64,000 nt of DNA from Kudoa neothunni. Its lineage: Eukaryota; Cnidaria. The stretch's first letter is position 1, and each line of letters begins with the position of its first letter. The stretch covers positions 124,001 through 188,000 of the forward strand of contig OZ199839.1 of assembly GCA_964304625.1 (NCBI GenBank), read 5' to 3'. Made by a program: the position numbers and the translations under genes. The notes below the pieces were generated by a model that saw only the letters and a list, made by a program, of their open reading frames with translations, was not told the origin of the DNA and made no database searches. Shown piece by piece: positions 1-12,655 of the stretch.

Positions 1-962
1 CACAATTGTTTAAATGACAATTTGGAACCATTACACCTCCTTGCAGCTGTCCAAACATCAATAAAGGTCTTAAGTTCCTCCATAGTAATGAGTTCCTTAT
101 TTTGATATTTGGCTCTTGACAAACAGTATTCGTTTGTATAATACAATATTTTTTCCAAAATAATTTCTGAATAAAATAATAGAAAAGATCCAAAAATTGA
201 ATCTACGTTATTGGATTCATCGGTGAGTCCGGAAATTGGAAGATCCTTGTTGTGGCTTTTATTCTTTCGTTTTATTTGGTCACAGCAATTCCACTCAAAG
301 CCACTTTTTGAATGGCAAATATTAAGATTCTCCGCAGAATCATTGTTGTCGATCTCAGTATCGTTATCTCAATTAAAATCTTCGTCTGTTGACGAGTTCA
401 TCTATGCTACATGATCTTCACAATATGAAATATCTGACGACCCTTTAAATTCAACGTCACGGTCTACTTCACTGTTTTCGTCGGAATCGTTTAACATATC
501 TTCGTATAATTTTCTTGGCATAACCTTAAAAGAATTTTTTCAGTCAAAAATAAAAATAAATTTATAGTTACTATTAATATAACTGTAAACAAATAGAGTG
601 TGATTAAACTAATCCACATATCGTTATTTATCGGTAAACAGTCAAAAATTAATTGTTCTGATTAACATTTTAACTATTTAACTCTTATATTGATTTTTAC
701 GATTTTTTATCTATAACTATTGTAAATTATGGAGCAAAATATTAATGTTTAGAACGAATTTATGAAACAGGCATTACGATAAAGCCATAATTTTACAGAA
801 TGTTTGTACAAATATCTTTTGTTCGAATATAAATTCAAAGAAGAATTAATTATCTTGGAATTGTTAAAAACATGAGAAATGTGAAGTCAAAATCAGCGAA
901 AAAAATATTAAAATACGAAAATTGGGGTCGAGATTGACCCCACACCGCCCCACAGGGGTTAA
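1..962 (-). mobile_element. piggyBac DNA transposon remnant, transposase N-terminal part
   Basis: Read on the minus strand from an ATG at 521, the translation has an acidic N-terminus (MPRKLYEDMLNDSDE), then a KSGFEWN motif, then the opening of the piggyBac transposase domain (LLFYSEIILEKILYYTNEYC, followed by ITMEELKTFIDV). The element runs off the left edge. Two in-frame stops lie in the acidic leader, so this copy is dead. A TTAA at 959-962 followed inwards by CCCCTGTGGGGCGG is its outer terminus, and a palindrome (TGGGGTC...GACCCCA) at 923-942 sits just inside. The leader resembles the one at 46862-47086 (shared KSGFxW), so both probably belong to one family. Confidence 0.8.
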
Positions 963-1973
963 AGATTGTTTTCGTTCTTTTAAGTTTTTCTGATTAAATA
1001 ATCCCGTTATTTGGCAAAATCTGGTATTTTGTTACTACTAAAATTTTCATTTTACATTAAACAATAATCGAAAGGATGATATTATAAACAAGTTTTGAGT
1101 ATATTCTGTTCGACACAGGATTATATACAGAGATTAATATTTTTTTAATTTTTCGAGATTTATTTTAATTTAAATTAGTCCACTCCCAGGCAAAGGTTAG
1201 TTTTCGCGCTATTAGTATATAAGTAGATATAGCCAAAAAAAGAGTGAGATGTATTACACCCCAAAAATCGTTTGAAGATTAATATACCAATGAGGAATTG
1301 TTTAAAAAAGTTTTCCATAACGATCTTTAGTGTTTCCTCAATATTTTAGAAAGACCCTATCCTTAGTACAATAGATGACGGGTAGTTTGTAATCCCATTG
1401 GGACCTCAACAAATTCACGAATCACACGTCGTCGACCGCATGTTCCGAAACATAAATGAATTGGCCATATGCGATTTTTCTTGATCTTGACTTTACTAAT
1501 GATTATTTTTAAATGAAAATATGCATTAGAAAACATTTATCTGACAAAAATAAATATAATTTTATTTCGAGAAAGTCCGGAATTCTTGTAATCCCAAGTT
1601 GTTCCAAAAGTCCATAATTTACGTATCTTTCATTCGATAGAACAAATAATATATCAATGAAGTTAAATAAATTTTTAACATTATTAGTTTTGATAAAAAA
1701 GGTTAATATAAAGGAATATGAGAATTACTTAGATCCAGTGAATGACCTTCGTCTATCGTTGCCAAGAAATTAATCTGTCTTTAATGGTAAAATTTCAAGA
1801 AGCAACACAAAAAATCAATTTTATCTTTTAATATAATTATATTATACATTGATCTTTAGCATTATTAACTTTTTATATTAAAAAGGAAGTGACTATTGAC
1901 ATAGATCATAATATCCAGGTAGGTATAATTTTGAATGCATTTAATTATTTCTGACCCACCGCTTCGTTTTTAA
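963..1973. other. AT-rich intergenic stretch
   Basis: No supported gene. A near-perfect hairpin lies at about 1939-1990 (TTAATTATTTCTGACCC against GGGCAGAAATAATTAA), at the edge of the repeat starting near 1974. Confidence 0.5.
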
Positions 1974-2115
1974 GGGCAGAAATAATTAAGTATAGCAGAT
2001 TCTAAACAACAAACTTTATTGATCAATTATAAACTGGAGTAGCCGGGATTAAAAATGGACAATGCGCAAGCGTAATTGCCTTTTTGGATTAAAAACTTCC
2101 GTGTCAAAAGCAGTG
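1974..2115. repeat. diverged dispersed repeat, copy 1
   Basis: Shares ordered blocks with 25652-25795: AGCAGATTCTA, then AACTTATAAA/AATTATAAAC, then GGGATTAAAA/GAGATTAAAA, a GCGCRNGCGT block and a final AATAGCCTCTACC/AAGCAGTGCCTCTCC block. The copies are clearly diverged. No coding potential; family unknown. The 742 bases after it, to 2857, contain only a short GC-richer tract near 2309-2345 (CTAGCTGGAACTGCCCAGCG), a kind of sequence often seen at ends of interspersed repeats. Confidence 0.45.
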
Positions 2116-2856
2116 CCTCTCCAAAATACATGCACCCGCTATTAGACGTGCGTGAAGCTTAACTCGAGATTAGTTATCGGGATATTGCTCATAATCCATA
2201 CTCTGATCAGTTATGGATTAAAGTGGTGGAGCCGCCTTTATCCATCGTAAGGGCACGGAACCCTAAACGAATAGGGAAGCGCAAAATTAAGAAAATTATT
2301 TCTTACTAGCTGGAACTGCCCAGCGTTGCTTGGGGAAGATTTCACCTAGAGGCATTTTTCAATAGCATTCAAAAAATATATTGAAATCTCGAATTAACCC
2401 ATAGAAACAAAATAACTAAAAATTTTTAATCAACTTACTATAACGATTTGGATTATGTAATTTAAATTATTATAATTTCTGTGAAGGAAAGTATCAATCC
2501 CGGCGTCCATTTAAAAATTTCGTGGCTCGGTAACTAGGTGCACCACTAACTTTTTAAGAGATAAAAAAATAGAAAAAATAAAAGAGATAGAAGAAAACTT
2601 ATGAAAATTAATCGATATTGCAAAAATTAGCATCGTTTAGCTCGGCATAAACATTCATGCGCTTTTTATCATAAACAACCACAAATTGCGTCGAGTTCAA
2701 CATAAACAATTTAAATAATTTGGTGAAATAAAAGTACAACCATCCGCATTGAATTTAACCACATAAAATAAAACTTAGCGGACAATTTAATGAAACCTAT
2801 GAACGCAGTATTTCCATTATAACGCTTCAATCAACGTAACTTTAACGTTCTCCACG

Positions 2857-3352
2857 AATTCGTTATTTATGAAACACATATAGATTTTTTACCACATTTA
2901 AAACCATTAATAGAACTTATAAAATATACTTATCAAGTCATATACGTTAAAACTCCGCAAATAAGGAGTGTGTTTAAACAGACACCCAAATAGAAACGCC
3001 AGCCTTATATATAAAGATAGATAGAAGCAGTTAATGAACATATGATGGAGCATATAAAGAAGATAGTTAACTTCAACCGACCATAACCATGAAATAAGCA
3101 AGTGCTAATCCTATCGTTGAACTCATTTAATCCGAAAAACAAACTTTAAATCGACAAAATCACTATTTCATAAATACTTTTTGGAAACTTTCGTAGTCCG
3201 ACAACAATTAAACGATTTTTTTAAATATCACAAATTTATAAAAATTTTATATACGGCTCTCTATAAGGAAAAAATTATCCGCATATGCGTACTTAGGGGC
3301 ATACACACACAAACAAACATACCGACAGTCCTCTTTTATATATATAAAGGAT
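2857..3352. repeat. ~495-bp dispersed repeat, copy 1
   Basis: Matches 49983-50478 in the same orientation over its whole length, about 95% by eye. It starts at AATTCGTTATTTATGAAAC and ends in a CA-rich stretch followed by CTCTTTTATATATATAAAGG. There are no terminal inverted repeats and no transposase. Sharp joint edges at unrelated flanks suggest an interspersed element of unknown class. Copy 1 lies just downstream of the ADAM stop codon at 3469. Confidence 0.85.
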
Positions 3353-3468
3353 AATACTGAATAAAATAAATTAACTAAAATGACAAGAATTAACATTTCA
3401 TAAGGAAACAAAAATGTATATATTAGTTGGAGAATTCTATACTCAATTCTTTTTTTCGACAATAATTT

Positions 3469-6400
3469 CTATTCAAATTTATCACAAAAACATTCAAAGT
3501 AAACATACTTTAGGTAGACTGATGTAAGTGTCGTAACGACAATAAATACTATGATGCTCAATGCTAAAGACAAAAATTTTTCTGGGATATAAATTTGAAA
3601 AATTACCAATAAGGGAGTATTTGACAGGAACACTTAGAGTAGATTTAGTCTTAGGTATTTTAGGATTTTCCGCGGATTCAGTTGTTGCAGGCGATGTCTC
3701 TGGCTTAACCCTTGGTGGCATCGTCCTTGGTGGCATCGTCCTTGGTGGCATCGTCCTTGGTGGCATCGTCCTTGGTGGCATCCTCCTTGGTGGCATCGTC
3801 CTTGGTGGCATCCTCCTTGGTGGCATCCTCCTTGGTGGCATCGTCCACCTTGTTCTAAAATATACAAAAATTATTCAAAATCAGTTCTAACACTACAAAG
3901 GAATAATAAAGAAAAAACTATTTTAATACATAGGAGTCCTTGAGGTAGTTGATTTCTCTTTTTGTTTGGGAATATGGTACAAGGGGTCGTACATCTCTGG
4001 ACTTAAGTAAAGGTTATTAGAATATAAAAACCATTTTGACATACATCAGTGGTTTCACGCATCTTCCACGATCATCGCAAACCTACAATACGTTTATATA
4101 ATTTATTAAATTTTGATAGACCTCATCTTGTTGGCAGAATACGGATTGACAAGGTGTGCCCAGAGGAAATTCCATCTCACATCTTCCATCATTACAAACC
4201 TAATCATTGACTTCATAATCTAATTTGTATAGCATATACCATTCCCGCAGAACAACTGACACCTCGGCAATTGTACTCATTTCGAATAGGATCAATACAT
4301 TTGTGATTGAGACACATCTAAACGAATAACAGTTATCGTTGAAATGAAACATTATTATCATTGATTAATTGTTATTTAAAAAATAAATATTTTTAGCTAG
4401 AATCTACGAAATTTAAAATTCTTTTTTACATAATTCAAAATTAGTTAACTAATTTATTCTATATAACAAAACAAAATATTAACTGTAATTTTATAAAATA
4501 CTCAAAAATTTTCCAAACAAAAATAATAAAAATTTTCATTTATTTGACCGTTACCTTATTCCCTCCACATTTGTAACCATTTGGAACAAAAACAAGCTTC
4601 CTTGGTCTTATAGGATTTTGTCGGTTGTAACTAATTTATTTGAATGCAAATTAATTTCGTGTCATAAATATGAAAGAAAAATAACCGGCAGTCTTCCATT
4701 GTCCCATCAATATTAACGGAGCTCTCCCAGTGACCTCCTGGACCAAAAACATCGCAATATAGAAGGCCGCAAGGATGTTCACTAAAAGAAGTCATACAAT
4801 AATCCATCCGAAATAAAATACCCATAATTGTTGCAAATCTTTTGATCGTATTTAAAGTGTGATTTATCATGGCAGTATTTGCTTTTATAGATGGCATATG
4901 CATCCAAACATCTAGTGGTTAAAGAAGCTCCTATATTTAGATATATTATAGTTTTCCTAATGCAAAATTATTATATTTTTAAGAAAATAGATAATTTAAA
5001 TAGAAATGTTAATTGGCATATAACCTGTCTTCATAGATTGAGCGCATTGGTTGTGTTCATCCGCGCACTGACCACCCACACAATACCCCTGTATTTGAAT
5101 AAGTTTTATTATGAGCACGCTAATGAAATAAATTCTACATACAAATCGACAGCTTGAACCATCAGTTTTATGACGATCCTTTGGACACTAAACAAATGGG
5201 AAGTTAACTTCAATGACTAAAAGGACTTTTTCATACAAAGGGGCTTCTTCCACTACACGTTTCAGCTAAGCCACATTCACCGACCGCTTCTCGACAAATT
5301 CTAGTAGTGAACTTTAGAATTTTAATATTAATATAATTTAAACAAGTTTAATGATACTCTGCAATTCTCGCAACATTCTCCATGTGAACATTGGGCATCT
5401 CGTCTAAGTTTACAATTTCGCATATCGCAACATTTATCTTGGTTGGTGAGAATGCAATTAGCTTCAAAGCCGCAATCGCATTCCTCCCCAATATCCAATA
5501 TGCCGTTACCACATTTATCAAATTTGGCAAGGTTGAGTTTGTTCTAATGAATTATTCATTATTTTTTAACGTATACCGCTGCCAATAATTCGCTAACATC
5601 ATAGGTTGTATCGTATTTACATCCTTTAACAAATTGAGTTATTTCAGCGACCGATGAATAGCTAAAAAATGGTGGAAATTTCGCGGCCCAACCCCTATTA
5701 GGAAGTTACACATATCAATCATCCTAAATTATATTTGAATGATTACCAATATTTACGTTGATGATTCATAAGACAATTAGTATCTCCCAAGAAACAATCT
5801 CCTAGAATATTTAATTTAAAATTATAAATTCTTATTTCTTTATATTCGTTTTGGTTAATTTTTTAATATATAATCAAATCAGAATAATCACATCTTATTG
5901 CATTTAAAAGATTAAATACCTGTGACATTATCATGATCAGAGGAAAACGAGTGCCCAAGCTCATGAGACACAGTCACCGAATTCAAAAGTGGATCATTGG
6001 AACTTGAAAACTTAAAAATTATATTATTTCTGGATATGGAATTAAATTTTACATCAACAACAAAAAAGTTTGGACTTTTATCACACTTAAAACCACGATC
6101 GGCAATTCCAATGACAGTTTCAGATGTATTTTCTTTATTTCTTCACAGAATACAATTATATGTTATTTTTTTAATCAAAAAATTTGTTAAAAGTTTTAAG
6201 TTTAGATTTTAATTAATAAAAAATATTCCTACTTCCAAGGAAGGAACATAAGTTAGATTCACTATCTAATATTATATTAAAAATTACAAAAACAAAGCAT
6301 GAAATCCGGGTTTTGCTGTTTTTCTGCTGTTAACAATAAACTCTGTCAGAATCGCATCCATTACTCGGTTTTGTTGATCGATTGTGTTGTAATAATAAAC

Positions 6401-6785
6401 TTCTTTGATTATTATTTTTATATTATACCAAGCGTAGGTCTAGAGATTATTACGCAATGTTGAATTGATAAAATCTAAACGATTACTTGTTGCGTAATTT
6501 TCAATGTATCTTCAATAAGTCTTGGATTTTTACTTATCGTGTCACGCTATCTATTCATGTAATGGTGTAATTATTTGTACAAATTACCATCGATATATGA
6601 ATTTGAATGTATAAAGGTATGTATATTGAATTAGGCAGTGGTTTGATTATGTCTCTTTGATAATTTAGGATCTAAAAAAGTTTAGATTGTTAAATGTCAC
6701 TTAACCGTACCTCATTATCCCAGTCTCGGCCGTAACCTAACTCTAATAAGATATCATATACAAGTAAAAACTGTCGTTCAATGTA
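3469..6785 (-). CDS. ADAM-family metalloprotease-disintegrin, multi-exon, type I membrane protein (5' end missing)
   Basis: Nineteen exon segments on the minus strand, high to low: 6785-6711, 6532-6487, 6439-6288, 6132-5920, 5801-5747, 5694-5577, 5543-5358, 5311-5237, 5187-5143, 5088-5025, 4930-4822, 4781-4686, 4630-4555, 4317-4240, 4199-4122, 4082-4045, 4001-3930, 3854-3607, 3563-3469. The sixteen from 6132 down join in frame (about 548 aa). Seen in order: metalloprotease with [12 protein letters not shown] (HExxH plus third His; the usual Gly of HExxHxxGxxH is Ser), a CLM Met-turn, disintegrin ([15 protein letters not shown] ... GECCENC), an ADAM cysteine-rich domain ([19 protein letters not shown]), Cys-rich loops, a repetitive MPPR stalk, one membrane segment ([18 protein letters not shown]) and a short tail. 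ADAMs cleave or bind surface proteins. The first three exons are less sure: junctions 6487/6439 and 6288/6132 are not phase-proven. Signal peptide and prodomain were not found. Confidence 0.88.
3711..3845. repeat. 15-bp minisatellite coding the ADAM stalk (9 units)
   Basis: Nine perfect-length 15-bp units (plus strand CTTGGTGGCATCSTC), differing only at one G/C position. On the minus strand, in the frame fixed by the exon junctions at 3930/3854 and 3607/3563, each unit codes MPPR followed by T or R, giving a proline- and arginine-rich stalk between the Cys-rich ectodomain and the membrane segment. All six frames are open through it because the unit is a multiple of three. Confidence 0.9.
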
Positions 6786-7963
6786 CTTATTTGAAAAAAA
6801 ACATAAATGAATGTCCAACCAAACATTATTTTTTAAGAATTAGGACATTTAATCCACGTTTGACTTCCATTAAGCTTATGTTAGGAGATATTCAGCTACA
6901 TATATTTCTTATGATTTTTAAAAAATGTTGTATTAAAATTGATACCAAAACTTCTCCATTAAAATATTTATATTATGACAGAAACTCAAATCTCTTCATC
7001 TGCTGTATTCAGAAATATCCCACTACTTTTTATTATACTAATTGTTATAAGTAATCTGTTTTGCTGAATAAATTCTCTTCAAAATAAATATTTAATACAT
7101 TTTGATCATTATAGATATGACTTTATCACTCAATCAAAAATATATTTGCAACGTTAGCAAAAATAATTCTTCATAAGTTATAATCGTTTATCAGTCATAA
7201 TTAATTTTCATAATTTTCTTTTAAACGATTTAATTTGTATAATAAGAATCAAAATTATCCTCTCTGATAAATTATTCGATTGCAATATGAATCACAAAAA
7301 ACACAAATACATTCGAATTCAGTTGTATGAACTAATATTCTAACATTATTCATGGTTATTTGAGAAAAAGTATATCTATTCAATATAATTTAATAGTTGG
7401 AAATTTTTTATCGATAAAATAAAATCACGTTGTTACGGAAAAGTTAATAGAACAAAAATAAGATTAGAGACCCACCCAATTTACTTTAATCGCGTTTACG
7501 ATTGCAGATAATCTATAGCACCCATTCACATTAAAGTTGTCAAATTGGATTATGATAATAATAGCGACATTCTTTGTTGTTTACAATTTTGAAAATTTGG
7601 ATCTTCCCTAGTTTATAGGATATTTTGTTACAATACAAATATAATCGTCTTATTATAAATTTTAAAACAATTGTTGTAAAGTTCATGCATTTCGATTAAA
7701 TAATTATACTTAAGGGGCTAAACTAGAGTTTTAGATCACACCGCGTGTAATACTAATATAGTAATCTTCCTAAAATTAACTTTATAAAGCTCAGTGGACC
7801 CCTTTTTGGTCCAAAATTTAATTAAATGCTTATAAAATTATAGGGATCTTCTATATAACAAAATTAATATTACGTAAATTATATCATAAATTTTATGTAA
7901 TTATATTTACAGGAGTTAAAAAAATGTTCTCATCCTATGTACTTTTTTCTCAGATTTATCAAT
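6786..7963. other. AT-rich stretch upstream of the ADAM exons
   Basis: The missing 5' exons of the ADAM gene (signal peptide, prodomain) should lie here or further right; none can be assigned. A 27-base stretch at 7786-7812 (CAGTGGACCCCTTTTTGG) resembles the terminal sequence of the inverted-arm element starting at 7964 and may be a second, older end. Confidence 0.4.
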
Positions 7964-9005
7964 AAGTTACACAATGACTCAGTGGACTCTTTTTTGGTTC
8001 AAGTATAAATTGATCGAATAAAGTCACCTAATTATCGAAAATTATTTGTTTATATATTATTTAATTACAAATGAGAAATGATATTTTGTGTTATAATTTC
8101 AGTAATCCATCAACAACAAATATCCTTGGAGAGTGATTTTTGTAATATTTAGCTATTCATCGAATCTTTTAATTCTTTAATCTAAATTCAGATTTTTCGG
8201 AAAGAAATGAAACTTTAATGTATCAAAAACATTTCTTGTAAATCATAATATATAATATTGGGAATGAAACCTAAATAAACATGATGTAATTTTAGTTGTC
8301 GAGCGTTTAAATAGGAGATTCAGTTTTATACATACAAAATGAGTGATCATCGTAATTATTCAAATAATAACACAGACTACAAACGAATATTTTTTCAAAA
8401 AAATTCAACATAATTTAATAAAAATTGCTGAGACGTACAATTTACGCAGTAAAGCCACGAAGTTGTTTCCATGGAATCATGGTCGCCACTCAACAATAGG
8501 TTATCATTTTTGTCGTTCCAAAACTTCTATATATTATGATCAGATTATTTGAAATACGATTTAATGTTGAAATATGTTTCGGGAAGGAAGGTATCGAAAT
8601 CAAACGTATTATTCCCAGCCGTTACAAATCTCGTAGCGTAAAAAAATTAATCCGCTTCTCAAACATTCGATAACCATAATTACATCGTGTTTATTTAGGT
8701 CTTATTCCCAATAATATATATTATTATTTTAATAAAATGTTTTAAATATATTAAAGTTTAGTTTCGTTCAAATTAATTTTAATTTATGATAATGAATTAA
8801 ATGATTCGATGAATAGCTAAATATTACAAAAATCACTCTCCAAGGATATTTATAGTTTATGGATTACTACAATTATAACACAAAATATCATTTCTCACTC
8901 TTAGTTAATTAATCTATAAACAAAAAATTTTCGATAATTAAGTGACTTTATTCGATCAATTTATACTTGAACCAAAAAGGAGCCCACTGAGCCTTTGTGT
9001 AACTT
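7964..9005. mobile_element. ~1.04-kb element with long terminal inverted repeats (DNA-transposon type, unclassified)
   Basis: The left arm (about 7964-8240) and right arm (about 8727-9005) are inverted copies, roughly 90% alike over the outer 200 bp and weaker inside. Both arms begin AAGTTACACAAWGRCTCAG reading inward. The core of about 480 bp holds a short frame starting MSDHRNYSNNNTDY at 8340, which I cannot assign to a transposase. No clear target duplication was found, so the superfamily is open. Long arms with a small core suggest a non-autonomous foldback-like or deleted transposon. Confidence 0.75.
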
Positions 9006-9319
9006 TTTCGGTGAGCTTTCTAGGGTTCATAACCAGTTAGGATTAAATACTGGAGGTAGCATCATAGCGTTGACAAGGATGTCTCATTTCGGACAAATTT
9101 TTTTACTCTTGTTTTTTGAATGGTCGCGTAATCGCATAACAAAACTTTAAAAGTAGGAAAATATCGCTTATTTCATAATCCAAAAGATGGAACACAACTG
9201 TTTTTTATTCTATTACGAGATTTTTTCAAATAAATATTTCTATACTTGGCGTAATACTTTATTTAAAAATCAAGTATCCGCAGAAAAAATTTAGCAAAGC
9301 TAAATTAAAATAATACATT
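9006..9319. other. AT-rich intergenic
   Basis: Nothing recognisable in this 314-base spacer between the long-armed element and the piggyBac terminus at 9320. Confidence 0.5.
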
Positions 9320-9990
9320 TTAACCTTCGAAGTAAAATGGGGTAGAAATCTACCCCACGTGATATTTAAGTCATTTTTTACTCAATAAATTAAAGATAAA
9401 TGGTCCAAATTCAGTATAATCTTATAACCGTTTTTATATTGTAAATATAAGGGATAAAAAGGGGTCAAGTTAAATTTGAAAAAAGTTACTTCAACAATAC
9501 CTTCCAAATATAAATGGGGTAGAAATCTACCCCAGAATTTTTTTGATTAAAACTGTTTAAAATAAAAAGTTATTTAATTATGAATTGTATTAGGCTATTC
9601 TATGGATTAGTTTTTGGGTAAATCATGAAATACTATTATTTAGCCACATGTGCGCATGCTCTCCTATCGTTTTGTGTGCGATGAGTTCGTGTGGATACAG
9701 TGAAAGTTGCTCAGATTCCGACTCATCGGATACTTATTACGACCTATTAACGTAGAATCTTCAGAAAGATGCGATTTTGATATAAATTTTCCAGTCGATT
9801 GTTTTATTGATAAGAATGGAACATTGTAGAGGGGGAGCTGAGACTCCATTATCTACTCAAACACCAACTGAAAACACCCTGTGAATCGTTTCGGTGTTTC
9901 CCATTTCATAAAACAGAATATTAACTCGATGATCGATACATTTCGGACATTCTTCGATCAACAAGTGTATGACAAAAACTGTCCATATAT
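9320..9990 (+). mobile_element. piggyBac remnant, 5' terminus and acidic leader
   Basis: TTAA at 9320-9323 is followed by CCTTCGAAGTAAAATGGGGT and a palindrome (TGGGGTAGAAATCTACCCCA) at 9338-9357. A second copy of the same module, CCTTC...TGGGGTAGAAATCTACCCCA, lies at 9500-9534. Downstream on the plus strand a degenerate acidic leader (MSSCGYSESCSDSDSSDTYY from 9680) and a weak match to the start of the transposase domain (DTFRTFFDQQVYD near 9930) are visible, with stops between. GCTCTCCTANCGTTTTGT occurs at 9658 and again at 9996. No DDE core remains. Confidence 0.55.
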
Positions 9991-12655
9991 GTGACGCTCT
10001 CCTAGCGTTTTGTTATAAAAAAACATTTTTGAATGTTTGTTGGACATTTCTCAAGAAATAACATCGTTCTCTTGTTATTCCTGTTATTATTTTGTATAAA
10101 TATTACATTTATTAGTTCGCAATAAACCTTTAAATTCTTTTACATTAGAAGAACATTTTAATTAAAAAAAGAGAGATTTTCTGTTGATAAGACAAGAGCG
10201 TACGGCGAAACGTTAACTATTTAATGTGAGCACATTCGCAACGTTGTTATTATAATGTTTCTTGATTTATTCAAAATGTAATCAGTGAAATTTATTGTAA
10301 CCATTCTATATTATATAACTTTATATTTTAAACAGTTTTAATCCAAAAAATTCGTTATTAAAATCCAAAGAATACAGAAATTTGAGCTGAAAAAAACGTC
10401 AAAAACTTATGGAAATAAGCACATTAAAATATTTATTCCAATTAAGACTTTTATTTTGGATTTTCCGCCATTAGTTCTCGATACAATCTTGTCATGATCT
10501 CGGATCATGCTTGAACCTTTGCGAAGCGTTTTATGCTTGTTTGAATTCTAAATGCTTATATTCTGGAAAAAAGTTTTAATGTTGATCGTATCCGATGCCA
10601 AGATACCATTAAAAATGTTTTTTAATCAATATAAAACATAAGTTTTCGTTAATATTTAAATAAAATTAATTAAAAAATGATTTAATTGGCTAATTTTTCT
10701 TATTATTAGTGGATGAATGATCCTACATAGAGATAAAACCACATTTAGATATAGTTGTTGTATTCAAACATTGAACATAAGACTTCACAGTTATTCGAAA
10801 TTAAAGAAATTAAAATTCGACTTGAAAAATAACGTTAGGTTAATTCAATTATCAATAATTGCATATTTTGGGCTGAATTAATTCATGACCAACATTTGCT
10901 GGCACATGCCTATTGAGTGATTTTTATTAAAACAAGTGCTAATACCCAGTTTTTCCTGGTATTGTGTGATGAAAAATTTTAACTTTAAATTTTATATTTA
11001 AGTGGATATATTCCACGAAAGATTTAATCTAATTAGCAGGTTAGACCCTGCAAATTTTATTTCTCCATTAAAATTTATGAATTTTAAAGCTTGCCATTAT
11101 TTTTGCAATGTGATGATTTAGAAAAAACAAACGTATACGCGCACTTTACATTCAAATATAAATAGAGGTATTGGGAGAAATTAATGAGTATTTTTAAGTT
11201 TATTTTACAAATTATTGACCAAAACTATGGTGACCTTAATTTTATGAGCAATGTAATTAACAATTAAAGTTCATTTATTTATTAGACAAAATCACCAAGT
11301 AACTTAAATAGGATTTTCAGTTCTTCTAAAAATTTCGCGATACAAATTAATCCTTCTGGTTATAAAATTTATTATAAGTCTACAAACGATAAAAAAAATA
11401 AAATCAACCCAAGATGCCTCCGAAATATAAATATTAATTGTTACTCCTTTTTTCGCAATTTTATAATGATGCCAATGATGTTTTGAAAAGCTGTGAGCGA
11501 TAACTTACGTATTCACTATTGTAAAAAAATTTCCCAATTTATAAATAAATCCAACCTTGCTTTTCATCAAAAATACTTAATGGTTCAAAAATATACACAT
11601 TTAATTAACAAAATACGATTAAATTAAAAATTGTAAGGGTGTTTTTGGTTTGAAAATTAACAGTATGCTTCAATATCAACTGATTTTCTTAAAGGATGCA
11701 CCCTTTTAAAAATTAACATACTGTTTGATTGCCCTAAAAAAATCTCTTTGTATTGAACTATTCTTATATCAACGAAAAATTTGTGAAAATATCGGTTAGA
11801 TCGAATAGACCAATAATTTCCTATTAACTTACATGGCACGTGTTAAGATTGAGAGGGGATTGTATTTTGTGAAAAATAATCGTGAATATAAATTCTTAAG
11901 TTACGCATAGAATTCGGTGTCGCATGTTTTCATGAAGCTTTTTATCATAATGAATTATTTTTAGCGAAACGAAAATTATATATTGATTTGAATGTTAATT
12001 TTAAGGTCTGGGGATGGGGAATAATTAGGTCACTAAGAACTTAAACATTATTTTAAAAATTATCTCATCAAATATAGAAAATTATAGAATTAGTTATGCT
12101 AGCTGCTTTGCAAGAAAGATTAGGAAAACCAAAAAATGAGTAAATACTTATCGAAAAGATGAATATAGTTTCAATCTCAATCGATGAACTTGATAATAAG
12201 AAATTGTCACGTCTCAGCAATTCCAATGGAGCATAATTCTCATTTAAGAAGTTATCACAAAAATTTAATTATTTGAAAACTCTACACACATCCTACATCG
12301 TTTTTAGAAGGCGTATAGAGACCCAAATTATTCCAACATGGCAACAATTTTAATCTCGAATTATGTGTTTTATTTAAAATGATCTTAATCTTTTTCGCTT
12401 AATTATATTCATAACGCTTGAAAAATGAGAATACATCCTAAATAATTTGGTTATTCTTAAAATTTTAAAGGAAATGCAACAACTCTTGTAATGTGGTATT
12501 AATGGTTTTATCTGTCTTAAAATTACTCCTAACAGGAATATGTAATATTTTTGAAACATTATACATCATAATTAGCAGATTCTCTTTGTATGCAATGAGT
12601 AAAAGTTCATTCTAATTGATTACTCTTAATTAAACAAACATTAAATACTATATAG
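9991..12655. other. gene-poor AT-rich stretch
   Basis: No gene, RNA or repeat that I can support over about 2.7 kb. Frames here are short and lack recognisable motifs. Confidence 0.5.

Noticed and set aside
3561-3890. Plus-strand frame with [10 protein letters not shown] repeats and a second minus-strand frame with CHQGG repeats
   Set aside because: Both are other readings of the 15-bp minisatellite; only the MPPR frame joins neighbouring ADAM exons in phase.
4891-5157. Plus-strand open frame of 88 codons
   Set aside because: Antisense to ADAM disintegrin/Cys-rich exons and introns; no motif of its own.
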